Positions 25,481 through 33,796 of a DNA stretch of 64,000 nucleotides are shown here, piece after piece. The notes below the pieces were generated by a model, which saw nothing but the letters and a program-made list of their open reading frames with translations, was not told the DNA's origin and ran no database searches. Origin of the DNA: Methylobacterium aquaticum. Lineage in GTDB: Bacteria; Pseudomonadota; Alphaproteobacteria; Rhizobiales; Beijerinckiaceae. The position numbers were made by a program, and so were the translations under genes. The stretch lies in contig NZ_CP043627.1 in assembly GCF_016804325.1 (NCBI RefSeq), positions 729,001-793,000 on the forward strand. The letters are read 5' to 3'. Position 1 is the stretch's first letter. Each line of letters begins with the position of its first letter.

Positions 25481-25590
25481 ACCTCATCCTGAGGTGCGAA
25501 CGAAGCGAGCCTCGAAGGAGGGCTCCAGGGATCGCAGCGGCCTCTGGAGCCCTCCTTCGAGGCCGCTACGCGGCACCTCAGGATGAGGTG
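25481..25590. repeat. Palindromic 'cctcatcctgaggtg' repeat, the most complete copy
   Basis: Left arm acctcatcctgaggtgcgaa...gcctcgaaggagggctccag pairs with right arm ctggagccctccttcgaggc...cacctcaggatgaggt, apart from a short internal difference. It lies 61 bp from the previous copy. The rest of the gap to 25837 is AT-rich for this genome (25600-25650) and without a gene; a lone ctcaggatgaggtggtgggt near 25650 is a further fragment. Confidence 0.85.
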
Positions 25591-25837
25591 GAAGGGTGGG
25601 ATATCTCCTAATTCTTCTCATTTTGCCAAATCATTATGCTCAAATAGGATCTCAGGATGAGGTGGTGGGTAGGATCATCTCGGTTGTCTCGATTGTTTGC
25701 GAGAAATTCCCACGTAAGCGGGCTCTGATTTGATTTCCGGAAGCCTCCTTCCAGATCTCGCATCGGCCGTCGCGCAAAAAGGCAGAAGGGGGCGCGGCTC
25801 GCGCCGCACCCCCACTATTCCTCATCTGCGCCGATTC

Positions 25838-28800
25838 TCAGAACCGATAGGTGAAGGTGCCCTTCACCGCATGGTCCTCCGCCCGCGCGCCGACCTGGCC
25901 GGTATACGACACACCGATCGTCGCCGCCTTCGACACCCGAAGATCCACACCTGCCGAGGCCACCAGCGCGTCGCGGGTGATCGGGATGCCGGCGGTCACG
26001 AAGCTCGGGCCGGTGCCGAAGGCCAGGAGCGCCGTCGGGATCACGTCGCCGAAGGCGCGCCGATAGCCGACGAGGCCGTGCAGCGACACCGGGGCGCCGA
26101 AGCCGAGATCCACCTCGGTCTGCCCGCGCACGCCGGCGGTCAGGGTCGGGATCTCGGCGAGCCGCGACGCGCCGCTCAGGGCCGCCACGCCGCCGGTCTC
26201 CGCGAACCGGTCGCGGTCGATGCCGACATAGGCCCCGCCGACGAACGGCTCGATAGAGGACGCCGAGGCCTTGCCGAGCGTCCCCGCCGCCAGCGCGATC
26301 CGGTAGCCGATCTCGCCGAAGCCCTGCACCGTCGATCCGCCGTAGCGAGCGCTCTCGGTCTCGGAGAATCCGGGGAAGACGACGGAGCGGCGCAGCCGCA
26401 GGCTGTTGTCGGCGTAAGCAGCGCCGAGCCGCAGGGCGAAGGGGCCGGCCTCGTAGCCGCCATAGACGCCGCCGAACCCGCTCTCGATCGTGCCGCTCGC
26501 GGTCTGGCCGGGCGCGTCGAGGTTGGTGCGGGTATAGCCGCCGGCGACGCCGAGGCGGATGCCGCTCTCGAGCCGCAGATCGGCGCCGAGCACGAAGCCG
26601 GCGGTGTCGCGGTTGAGGGTGACGGCGTTTCCATCGCTGCGGGCCTGGCCGAAGCTGCCGAAGCCCTGGCCCCACAGGCCGAACACCCGCGGATCGAGGA
26701 TGCGCACCGGCACCGGGGCGACCGGGGCGCGGCGGCCGGGCAGGTCGGCGGTGTAGGTGGCGGGCAGGCTGCCGTAGTCGCGGGTGGCCTCGCCCGACCA
26801 GCGCAGCCGGTCGAGGATCGCTTCGCGGACGAAGAACGCGGTCTCGTAGGCGGCCGAGACCGCGCTGGCGTGGATGTCGCCGGTCAGAGCCTGGAAGGCG
26901 GCGACGGCCTCCGGCGTGGTGAGCCCGACCGTGCGATTGTAGATACCTGCGCCCGCGCCGGCACCCTGGACGGCATTGGCGACCGCCGCCTGGTTGCGGG
27001 TCTGGGCGATGGTGGCGAAGGCGACGTCGTTGCGGGTCAGCGTGAGGTCGACCTCGTTCGGCTGGTAGCGCAGCGTCGGGGTGAGGAAGGCGAGGTTGGA
27101 GGAGACGCCCGCGAAGGTGCCGGAGACGCCGCCATTCGCCGTGAGGATCGTGTAGCCGGTGCGGGGGCTGTAGGTGCCGTTTTGCGCCAGCACCTGGACG
27201 TTGCCGCCCTGGAGGGTGGCGGCGCCGGCGACGGCGAGGCGATCGGACTGGCCGCTCGCATTGGCCTCGACCTGGAACGTGGAGCCTGCCGCGAAGGCGG
27301 CGTTGCCGGCGACCGACAGGGTGCCGATGGAGTTGCCGGGGGCGACCGTGGCGCCGCCTTGCGCCACCACCCCGCCGACCGTGCCGGTGCCGCCGAGGCG
27401 GGCGCCCGGGCCGACCGTGACGACCGAGCCGGCGAGCGACCCGTTCACCGCAAGGCCGCCGCCGAGGACAGCGGTCGCGCCGGTGAGGCCGCTCTGGCCG
27501 GTCAGGGTCAGGGTGCCGGCATTGAGCTTGGTCAGGCTGCCGGAGCCGGAGATCGCGTTGGCCATGGCGGCGTCGCCCGCCTGGTCGAGGACCAGGCTGG
27601 CGTCGGTGCGGATCGCCCCGGAGCCGAAGGCCTGGGCGTGGCCGACGAGGGTGCCGCCCGCCACGGTGGTGCCGCCGGCATAGGTGTTGGTGCCGGTGAG
27701 CACCAGGGTGCCGGTGCCGGCCTTGGTGAGCGAGCCCTGGCCCGAGATGTCGTTGCGCCAGGTGTCGAAGGCCGAGGTGCCGCCCTGGGCGGCGTCCATC
27801 GTCACCGTGACGGCGCGGGTGAAGGCGCCGTAGCCGTCGAAGGCGGCGTAGAGGTTGAGCCGGCCCCAGCCGTCATAGGTGTTGCCGCTCAGGAGCGGGT
27901 AGCCGGAGGGCAGGCCGGTGCTCGCCAGGACCTCGGTGCGCTGCGCGTCGGTGAGGTAGGGGAAGCGGGTGAGCAGCAGCACCTGCGCCTGGAGCGGCAC
28001 GTCGGCGGTGGTCATCGGCGCGACCGGGCCGATGGGCTGGAAGCCGTAGGTCAGGCGGGCGGTGTAGTCCGCCTTGTTCTGTGCCGCGTTGCCGAAGGCG
28101 TCCTGGCTGCCGGAGGCGGCGTTCAGGCAGGCGGCGACGCTCGCCGCGCCGCAGGAGGAGGCGAGGTAGGACTGCGTCTGGCGGTAGGCCTGGTAGACGC
28201 CGTAGGCGGACGTGTTGGCCGGGTTGGTCCAGTCGACCCGGTTGCCGTTCGCGTCGTAGAGCGCGCCATAGATGTTGGTGGCGACGATCGCCGTCGATTC
28301 CATCCGGCCGCCGATCACGTCGGCGGGCGAGTGCATGCCGGCGAGGATGCGGTTGTAGCCGAGTTCCGAGGCCCGGGTCAGGAGCTGCTGGCCCCGCTCC
28401 GGCACCAGGAAGGCGGTGGCCAGCGCCTGCATCGAGCCGGAATTGGTGTGGCCGCTCGGATAGGCGCCGTCGGCGTAAGGGTTGGTGCTGTTGATGATCT
28501 GCCGCAGCGGCACCGGCACGTTCACGTCGGTCGAGACGCGGTAGGGCCGCGGCGAGGTGCCGATGCCCGGCACGTAATCGCCGACCCCGAAGGTCGCCGC
28601 GGTGAAGACGCCGTTCGAGAAGGTGCCGACATTCGGCACGGTGAGCGGCCGGCCGCCATTGGCGTCGATCATTCCTTGCGTGACGGTGAAGCCGCGCACC
28701 CACCGGTCCGTCGTGCCGTAGACCGCCGGGACGGGGAAGTTCGACAGGTAGGTCGGCACCACCAGGCCCGCGGTGTCGCGGGTCGAGAGGGCGGTCCGGT

Positions 28801-29431
28801 TCGTCGTCGCGCTGTAGGCGTTGAAGCGGGGATCGAGCGGGTTGATGGCGGGAGTGTCGCCCTGGTAGCGGGCGAAGATGCGCTTGGCCGGCTCGGTCGA
28901 GCCGCTGGCGCGGGCGACGTCGTCGATGAAGGCGACGGCCGCCGCGAGGGGCGTCGCCGTGCCGTTGCCGAAGGTCCGCGACCCGGCATTGGCGTCGTTG
29001 CCGGTGCTGATGTTGGCGGCGTAGTCGGCGAGCGTCGTGGCGACGTAGGTGGTCGGCGTCAGATTCGTCGGGGTCGTGCCGGTGAACGAGGCGCCCGCAC
29101 CCGTGAGATAGGCCGAGGTCAGCGGACCGAGGCCGTTGAGGATGCTGTAGGCCTGGCCGGTGCGGTCGTCGTGGATCGCCGCCAGGGTCTGCGCCTCGGT
29201 CCGGCCCCGCGTCATCGCGACGACGGTCTGGTAGTTCTGGGTCAGCACCGCCGGATTGCCGGTGACGAGCCCGGTATACGAGTCGAGCACGCGGTTCAGC
29301 ACCGTGCCCGGATTGACCGAGGTGCTGTTGGCGAAGCCCACCGGCGGCGAGGTCGGCACCGTCTGCGCCCAGGAATGGACGGGAAACAGGCATGTCGCCG
29401 CCAGCAGGGCGACGTTGAGTTTCGATTGCAT
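25838..29431 (-). CDS. Autotransporter with PAP2-type acid phosphatase passenger
   Basis: The protein has 1197 residues and a signal peptide (about 1-22, PVHSWAQ). The passenger first carries a PAP2/vanadium-haloperoxidase-type phosphatase: GAYPSGHTN at about 323-330 and NRILAGMHSPADVIGG at about 360-375, with the catalytic histidines of motifs C2 and C3 and the aspartate. After ~500 it has an autotransporter passenger-type repeat (GTLVLTGTNTYAGGTTVAGG, near 570-595) and beta-helix-like G/T/A-rich strands. From about 930 comes a C-terminal 12-strand beta-barrel domain ending FTYRF, with the terminal Phe of outer-membrane proteins. It should expose a phosphatase on the cell surface. It is monocistronic. 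Confidence 0.92.
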   Translation of the reverse strand: MQSKLNVALLAATCLFPVHSWAQTVPTSPPVGFANSTSVNPGTVLNRVLDSYTGLVTGNPAVLTQNYQTVVAMTRGRTEAQTLAAIHDDRTGQAYSILNGLGPLTSAYLTGAGASFTGTTPTNLTPTTYVATTLADYAANISTGNDANAGSRTFGNGTATPLAAAVAFIDDVARASGSTEPAKRIFARYQGDTPAINPLDPRFNAYSATTNRTALSTRDTAGLVVPTYLSNFPVPAVYGTTDRWVRGFTVTQGMIDANGGRPLTVPNVGTFSNGVFTAATFGVGDYVPGIGTSPRPYRVSTDVNVPVPLRQIINSTNPYADGAYPSGHTNSGSMQALATAFLVPERGQQLLTRASELGYNRILAGMHSPADVIGGRMESTAIVATNIYGALYDANGNRVDWTNPANTSAYGVYQAYRQTQSYLASSCGAASVAACLNAASGSQDAFGNAAQNKADYTARLTYGFQPIGPVAPMTTADVPLQAQVLLLTRFPYLTDAQRTEVLASTGLPSGYPLLSGNTYDGWGRLNLYAAFDGYGAFTRAVTVTMDAAQGGTSAFDTWRNDISGQGSLTKAGTGTLVLTGTNTYAGGTTVAGGTLVGHAQAFGSGAIRTDASLVLDQAGDAAMANAISGSGSLTKLNAGTLTLTGQSGLTGATAVLGGGLAVNGSLAGSVVTVGPGARLGGTGTVGGVVAQGGATVAPGNSIGTLSVAGNAAFAAGSTFQVEANASGQSDRLAVAGAATLQGGNVQVLAQNGTYSPRTGYTILTANGGVSGTFAGVSSNLAFLTPTLRYQPNEVDLTLTRNDVAFATIAQTRNQAAVANAVQGAGAGAGIYNRTVGLTTPEAVAAFQALTGDIHASAVSAAYETAFFVREAILDRLRWSGEATRDYGSLPATYTADLPGRRAPVAPVPVRILDPRVFGLWGQGFGSFGQARSDGNAVTLNRDTAGFVLGADLRLESGIRLGVAGGYTRTNLDAPGQTASGTIESGFGGVYGGYEAGPFALRLGAAYADNSLRLRRSVVFPGFSETESARYGGSTVQGFGEIGYRIALAAGTLGKASASSIEPFVGGAYVGIDRDRFAETGGVAALSGASRLAEIPTLTAGVRGQTEVDLGFGAPVSLHGLVGYRRAFGDVIPTALLAFGTGPSFVTAGIPITRDALVASAGVDLRVSKAATIGVSYTGQVGARAEDHAVKGTFTYRF

Positions 29432-29727
29432 AAGCCCCTCGGAGTCTTTTGTCCGTTCAGGGCCGCCGCCTAGCTTGGCCGTATGAAGGTGAGATGACGG
29501 TCGGTCGGGTCTAGATACATCGGGAATCGTCGCGTGATGGCTGATCGCCGTGCGGTATATCTTTGTGATTAGGCCGTCGCTTGATGCTTATTAGGCCATT
29601 GCGTCAGGATCTCGCCGGGTCGTCGAGGCGAGAGCGACGCCCGATCGCGTGGCGACACGGGACACGACACAGCAGGCTGCGCGGGTGAGGGAGAAACGGC
29701 CGGGCGCATGAACCCTCCCCCCTTTGC

Positions 29728-30010
29728 GGCAGGGCTGTCCGGGGAAAGATTGAGGCACGAGTTTTCCCCTCTCCCGCGGGCGGGGAGAAGCCTTCACCCC
29801 CTCGTCGGGGGTGAAGGGAGCAGCGAACCGCAGGTTCGCCGCGAGGGTGAGGGGGTGTCTCAGGACGAGGCTCTTCCGGAACCTCCCCCTCACCCTCGCT
29901 CCGGCTGCGCCTCCGCTCACTTCATCGACGACAAGGTCGATGAAGTCCTCTCCCCGCCCGCGGGAGAGGGGGATTTCCCGCGCCTCTTCTTTTCCCCGGA
30001 CAGCCCTGCC
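29728..30010. repeat. Inverted-repeat (MITE-like) intergenic element, copy 2
   Basis: Outer arms ggcagggctgtccggggaaa (29728) and its inverted copy ttccccggacagccctgcc (29990-30010) extend outward into accctccccc..ttgcgg and gcgggggagggt. Inner arms cccctctcccgcgggcgggg (about 29763) and the inverted copy (about 29950) are nested inside. Between them lie two further segments of the type ccctcaccctcgc/gcgagggtgaggg. The flank at 29645-29725 repeats the flank of the 5518 and 55771 repeats. The gap 29432-30172 shows no gene. Confidence 0.65.
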
Positions 30011-30172
30011 TTAGCGGGGGAGGGTTCGCGCGTGGCGACCGTTACTCTCGCATCGCGCAGCCTGCCGTCCCTTGTACCGTGGCGTTGCGATCGAGCGATG
30101 CTCCAGATCTTTGATCTTGCTGCATATCCTCCGAAGAGCCGGCATTCGCTTCGTCGGACGAGACTCTGGCCG

Positions 30173-31849
30173 TCACGCCGCCCGCACGGTGGCGAGGAAC
30201 CGATGCACCTCGGCGCCGAGATGCTCGGACTGGCGCGACAGCTCCGAGGAGGCCGCCAGGACCTGGCCCGCCGAGATCCCGGAGCGCTCGGCCGCGCCCG
30301 CGACCGCCGCGACGCCCTGGGTCACCTCGTCGGTGCCGGCTGCGGCTCGAGACACGTTGCGGACGATCTCCTGCGTCGCCGAGCCCTGCTCCTCCACCGC
30401 CGCGGCGATGCCCGTCGCCACGGTCGAGATCTCCTCGATCCGTGCGGTGATGCCGCCGATCGCGCTCGCCGCCTGGCCGGTGGAGGCCTGGATCGCCGCG
30501 ATCTGGCCGGTGATCTCCTCGGTGGCCTTCGCGGTCTGGCCGGCGAGCTCCTTGACTTCCGCCGCGACGACCGCGAAGCCGCGGCCCGCCGCGCCGGCCC
30601 GGGCCGCCTCGATGGTGGCGTTGAGCGCCAGGAGGTTGGTCTGGCTGGCGATCGACGAGATCAGCCCGACCACGTCGCCGATCCGGGCGGTGGCCTCGGT
30701 CAGGATGCGGACCTGGCCGGCGGTCCTCCCGGCTTCCGCGACGGCGGCCTGGGCCAGCCGGGCCGAATCGTCGACCTGGCGGCCGATCTCACCCACCGAT
30801 GCGCCGAGCTCCTCCGCGGCGGCGGCAACCGTCCCGACATTTGAGGCGGCCTGGGCGGCGGCCTCCGCCACGCCGGTCGACTGGCTGGCGGTCTCCCGCG
30901 CGGTGGTGGTCATGGCCTGCGCCGTGGCCTGCAATTCGGTCGCGGAGGCCGAGACCTGGCCGACGATGCCGCCGACGGCGCGCTCGAAGGCGTCCGCCAT
31001 CTGGCGCATGCCGGCGCGGCGCTGCTCGTCCGCCGAGGCGCGGGCGAGCGCCGTCTCCTCCTCCAGGGCGCGAGCGCGCAGCATGCTCTCCTTGAACACC
31101 TGCACCGCCGAGGCCATGGCGCCGATCTCGTCGCGGCGCCCCGTCGCCGGCACCGCCTCGCCGAGCCGGCCGGCGGCGAGCGCCGCCATGCTGCCGGAGA
31201 GCGCGACTAGCGGCCGGGCGATGCTGCGGCCGATCAGCGTGGCGGCGGCGGCGACCAGGAGAGCCACCAGGCCGGCGCCGACGAGCAGGTTCCACAGCCA
31301 GGCATGGACCTGGGCCGCGGTGTCGTCGGCATAGATGCCGGAGCCGACGACCCAACCCCAGGGCTGGAAGCTGCGGGCGTAGGACACCTTCTCGACCGGC
31401 ACGTCGGAGCCCGGCTTCGGCCACCAGTAGGTCTCGAAGGCCGCGCCGTCCGCTGCGACGTTGCGCATCATCGCGGCGAAGAACTTGCGGCCCGACGGCT
31501 CGGCGAGGCCGCTGACGTCCCGGCCGACCAGCTTGGACTCGGGATGGGCGATCAGCCGCGACTGCATGTCGTTGATCCAGAAGAACTCGCCCTTGCCGTA
31601 GCGCAGGGCGGCGACCGCCGCGGTGGCGGTCGTCTGGGCGGACTCGCGGGTCATCCGCCCGGCGCGCTCCTCGGCTTCGAAATGCACCAGGAGACTGTGG
31701 GCGGCGTCCACCAGGTCCTTCGTCTTGAGGGACCGGCCGCTGGTCACCGCGCCCGCGAGATCGTAGGCGGCGAGGCCGAGGATGAGGAGGAGCCCGACCA
31801 GCGCCACGCCGGTCAGGGCCTGGATCCGGGCGGCGATCTTGATCGACAT
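30173..31849 (-). CDS. Methyl-accepting chemotaxis protein with single Cache sensor
   Basis: The protein has 558 residues. TM1 is at about 8-32. A periplasmic sCache_2 domain (about 38-180) shows [19 protein letters not shown] and [18 protein letters not shown]2 is at about 184-207, HAMP at about 208-262 ([16 protein letters not shown]), and the signalling domain runs to the end with the tip [20 protein letters not shown] and [15 protein letters not shown]. sCache_2 often senses small carboxylates. No pentapeptide tether for CheR/CheB is seen at the C-terminus (FLATVRAA). It is a single gene with no che genes near. Confidence 0.94.
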   Translation of the reverse strand: MSIKIAARIQALTGVALVGLLLILGLAAYDLAGAVTSGRSLKTKDLVDAAHSLLVHFEAEERAGRMTRESAQTTATAAVAALRYGKGEFFWINDMQSRLIAHPESKLVGRDVSGLAEPSGRKFFAAMMRNVAADGAAFETYWWPKPGSDVPVEKVSYARSFQPWGWVVGSGIYADDTAAQVHAWLWNLLVGAGLVALLVAAAATLIGRSIARPLVALSGSMAALAAGRLGEAVPATGRRDEIGAMASAVQVFKESMLRARALEEETALARASADEQRRAGMRQMADAFERAVGGIVGQVSASATELQATAQAMTTTARETASQSTGVAEAAAQAASNVGTVAAAAEELGASVGEIGRQVDDSARLAQAAVAEAGRTAGQVRILTEATARIGDVVGLISSIASQTNLLALNATIEAARAGAAGRGFAVVAAEVKELAGQTAKATEEITGQIAAIQASTGQAASAIGGITARIEEISTVATGIAAAVEEQGSATQEIVRNVSRAAAGTDEVTQGVAAVAGAAERSGISAGQVLAASSELSRQSEHLGAEVHRFLATVRAA

Positions 31850-32236
31850 GAGGGGCCTTGGGTCGCGGACGGGTTGCGGGCAGGCGGCCGGTGCCGCGGG
31901 ACGAGCCCGGCCGGGAGAGTGTCCCGATTCAATCGAGCGCGACGCGATCTTGCCGCTTAACCGTTACGGGGAGGATAACGCAGAGGTATCCGGTCCCGCG
32001 GGACAATCCTGCGCAAGGAGCGCCGGACAACCTCCGGCGGCACGGTCCGAATGGACCGCCCGTCCAGGCTGCGGGGCTGCGGGCGCCCCCGGCGACCTTC
32101 GCCGCCGACGGACGGTTTTGTTTCCGGTCCGTCGCCGCTAACCTTGTCTGTCGATCAACGCCGTAAGCATTTGTTCGGGACTGGACGGGTAGCTGTTGGG
32201 GGCAGAGGGGGCCGTGCGGCCGCCGGGAGGGACGCG
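31850..32236. other. Intergenic region between the MCP and HD-GYP genes
   Basis: The two genes are divergent, so both promoters should be here. A moderately AT-rich patch (31975-31985, 32115-32175: ccgctaaccttgtctgtcga, cgtaagcatttgttcggg) is the likeliest promoter zone for the HD-GYP gene. No repeat or RNA was recognised. Confidence 0.35.
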
Positions 32237-33298
32237 ATGCCCGACGAGAGGACCTTCGTCCTCGTGACCGACAGGCCGGACCGCAGCGCCGCGATCAGCG
32301 CGGCCCTGCGGGCTATCGGGATCTGCGACGTCGTCGGACCCGAGGAGACGTGGCGGGACCGGCGGGCCCTGGCCGGCGTCGTCTCCGACCTGACGCTGTC
32401 GCGGCCGGAGGCCGACCATTGCCTGCGCGCGCTCCAGCGCCGCTTCGCCGACCGGCCCCTGCCGGTGGTGTGCCTCCTGCGCAAGGCGACCCAGGACGCG
32501 CTGCGCCACGCCAAGACCCTCGGGGCGACGGTGTGCATGCCCGCCTACGTGCCGCCCGAGACGATCGCGGCCGCCCTGGCCAACCAGGCCGGGATCATGG
32601 CCGGCGCCGCCGAGAAAGCGGTGAGCCAGGGCGTCGTCCGGGCCGGGGAGGCGCTGACCGGCCTGATGGCGGAGACCCGGGCCGGCCTGCCGATCCGCAT
32701 GGGCGCCGTCGAGGCCGGCCTCGGCCCGATCCTCACCGCGGTGCAGGAGGGCGGCCTCGCCCGGTGGCTCGACACGGTCTGGACCCACGACGACGCCACC
32801 TACCAGCATTGCCTGCTGGTGGCCGGCCTCGCCGCGCAATTCGCCCTCCATCTCGGCTTCCGGCACGAGGACCAGTTCCGCTTCGTGCGCGCCGCGCTGA
32901 TCCACGACGTCGGCAAGGCCCGCATCCCGCTCCAGATCCTCAACAAGCCCGGCCGCCTCGACGCGGGCGAGCTCGCCGTGATGCGCACCCATGCCGCCAT
33001 CGGCCACGAGGTGTTGCGGGCGGGCGGCGAGCGCGACCCGATGACCCTCTCGGCGGTCCGCCACCACCACGAGATGCTCGACGGCTCCGGCTATCCCGAC
33101 GGCCTCGTCGGCGACCAGATCGGCGACATGGTCCGCCTGCTCACCATCTGCGACATCTATGCCGCCCTGACCGAGCGCCGCCCGTACAAGTCGCCGATGC
33201 CGATGGCGGACGCGATGGCGATCCTCTCCTCCATGGAGGGCAAGCTGGAGGCGCGCCTGGTGCAGTCCTTCGGCGAGGCGATGGCGGCGGCGGTGTGA
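32237..33298 (+). CDS. HD-GYP domain cyclic-di-GMP phosphodiesterase with receiver-like N-terminus
   Basis: The protein has 353 residues. The N-terminal ~115 residues (FVLVTDRPDRSAAISAALRA, PLPVVCLLRKATQDALRHAK) look like a receiver fold but the usual phospho-acceptor Asp is not in a clear position, so it may be a degenerate receiver. The HD-GYP domain (about 165-353) is complete: YQHCLLVAGLAAQ, LIHDVGKARIP, HAAIGHEVL, HHHEMLDGSGYPDGL and DIYAALTERRPYK. These metal-binding HD proteins hydrolyse c-di-GMP. The ATG at 32237 follows gggaggga. It shares a c-di-GMP theme with the GGDEF-EAL gene downstream on the opposite strand. Confidence 0.9.
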   Translation: MPDERTFVLVTDRPDRSAAISAALRAIGICDVVGPEETWRDRRALAGVVSDLTLSRPEADHCLRALQRRFADRPLPVVCLLRKATQDALRHAKTLGATVCMPAYVPPETIAAALANQAGIMAGAAEKAVSQGVVRAGEALTGLMAETRAGLPIRMGAVEAGLGPILTAVQEGGLARWLDTVWTHDDATYQHCLLVAGLAAQFALHLGFRHEDQFRFVRAALIHDVGKARIPLQILNKPGRLDAGELAVMRTHAAIGHEVLRAGGERDPMTLSAVRHHHEMLDGSGYPDGLVGDQIGDMVRLLTICDIYAALTERRPYKSPMPMADAMAILSSMEGKLEARLVQSFGEAMAAAV

Positions 33299-33354
33299 GA
33301 GCCTGTTTGACTTGCGAAAATTTAGCTGCACCGACCTTTTCCATCCCTCTCGCG

Positions 33355-33475
33355 ACCTCATCCTGAGGTGCGACTGAAAGGAGCCTCGAAGGAGGGCTCC
33401 AGAAGTCTTCGCGATCCCTGGAGCCCTCCTTCGAGGTCAGTCGATTTTCAATCGACTGACACCTCAGGATGAGGT
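33355..33475. repeat. Palindromic 'cctcatcctgaggtg' repeat
   Basis: Left arm acctcatcctgaggtgcgac...ctcgaaggagggctccag; right arm ctggagccctccttcgaggt...acctcaggatgaggt. It begins 57 bp after the HD-GYP stop, preceded by agcctgtttga as in the 25307 copy (there it follows). Confidence 0.85.
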
Positions 33476-33657
33476 TGTGTGTTGGAGTAAGTGCTCGAGT
33501 CGATCAAACAGGCTCTCAGTCGGGAACCGGTCCGCCGACATCGGCGGGCGACGGGGTTTCCCGGGACATCTCCTTCGGTATCACGTGCGTGAAAGCGCGA
33601 CGGATCCGATCGACCTTTCGACTTTCCTCGATCGGGCTCTGCGGGATGGACACCCTC

Positions 33658-33700
33658 CTGGTCATGCCGGGCTCCGCTTTCGCGGCCCCGGAATGACCAG
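33658..33700. repeat. Half-size REP of the 'ccccgggat' family
   Basis: ctggtcat and atgaccag close a hairpin whose top is gccgggctccgctttcgcgg followed by ccccgga, the right-arm sequence of the REP at 7878. It lies in the 500-bp gap 33299-33796, which shows no gene. Confidence 0.6.
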
Positions 33701-33796
33701 GATGCGCGTCAGAACCGTTCCAGGCCGCCGGTCAGGCTTATGGATGCGCGATCCACCCCGACGAAGAGAACGGGCCCGTAACGCCCCGGCCGCCCG

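Noticed and set aside
25730..29473. A 1247-codon open frame on the plus strand opposite the autotransporter
   Set aside because: Its composition is Gly/Arg/Ala/Val only, with no domain; it is antisense to a protein with clear phosphatase and barrel motifs.
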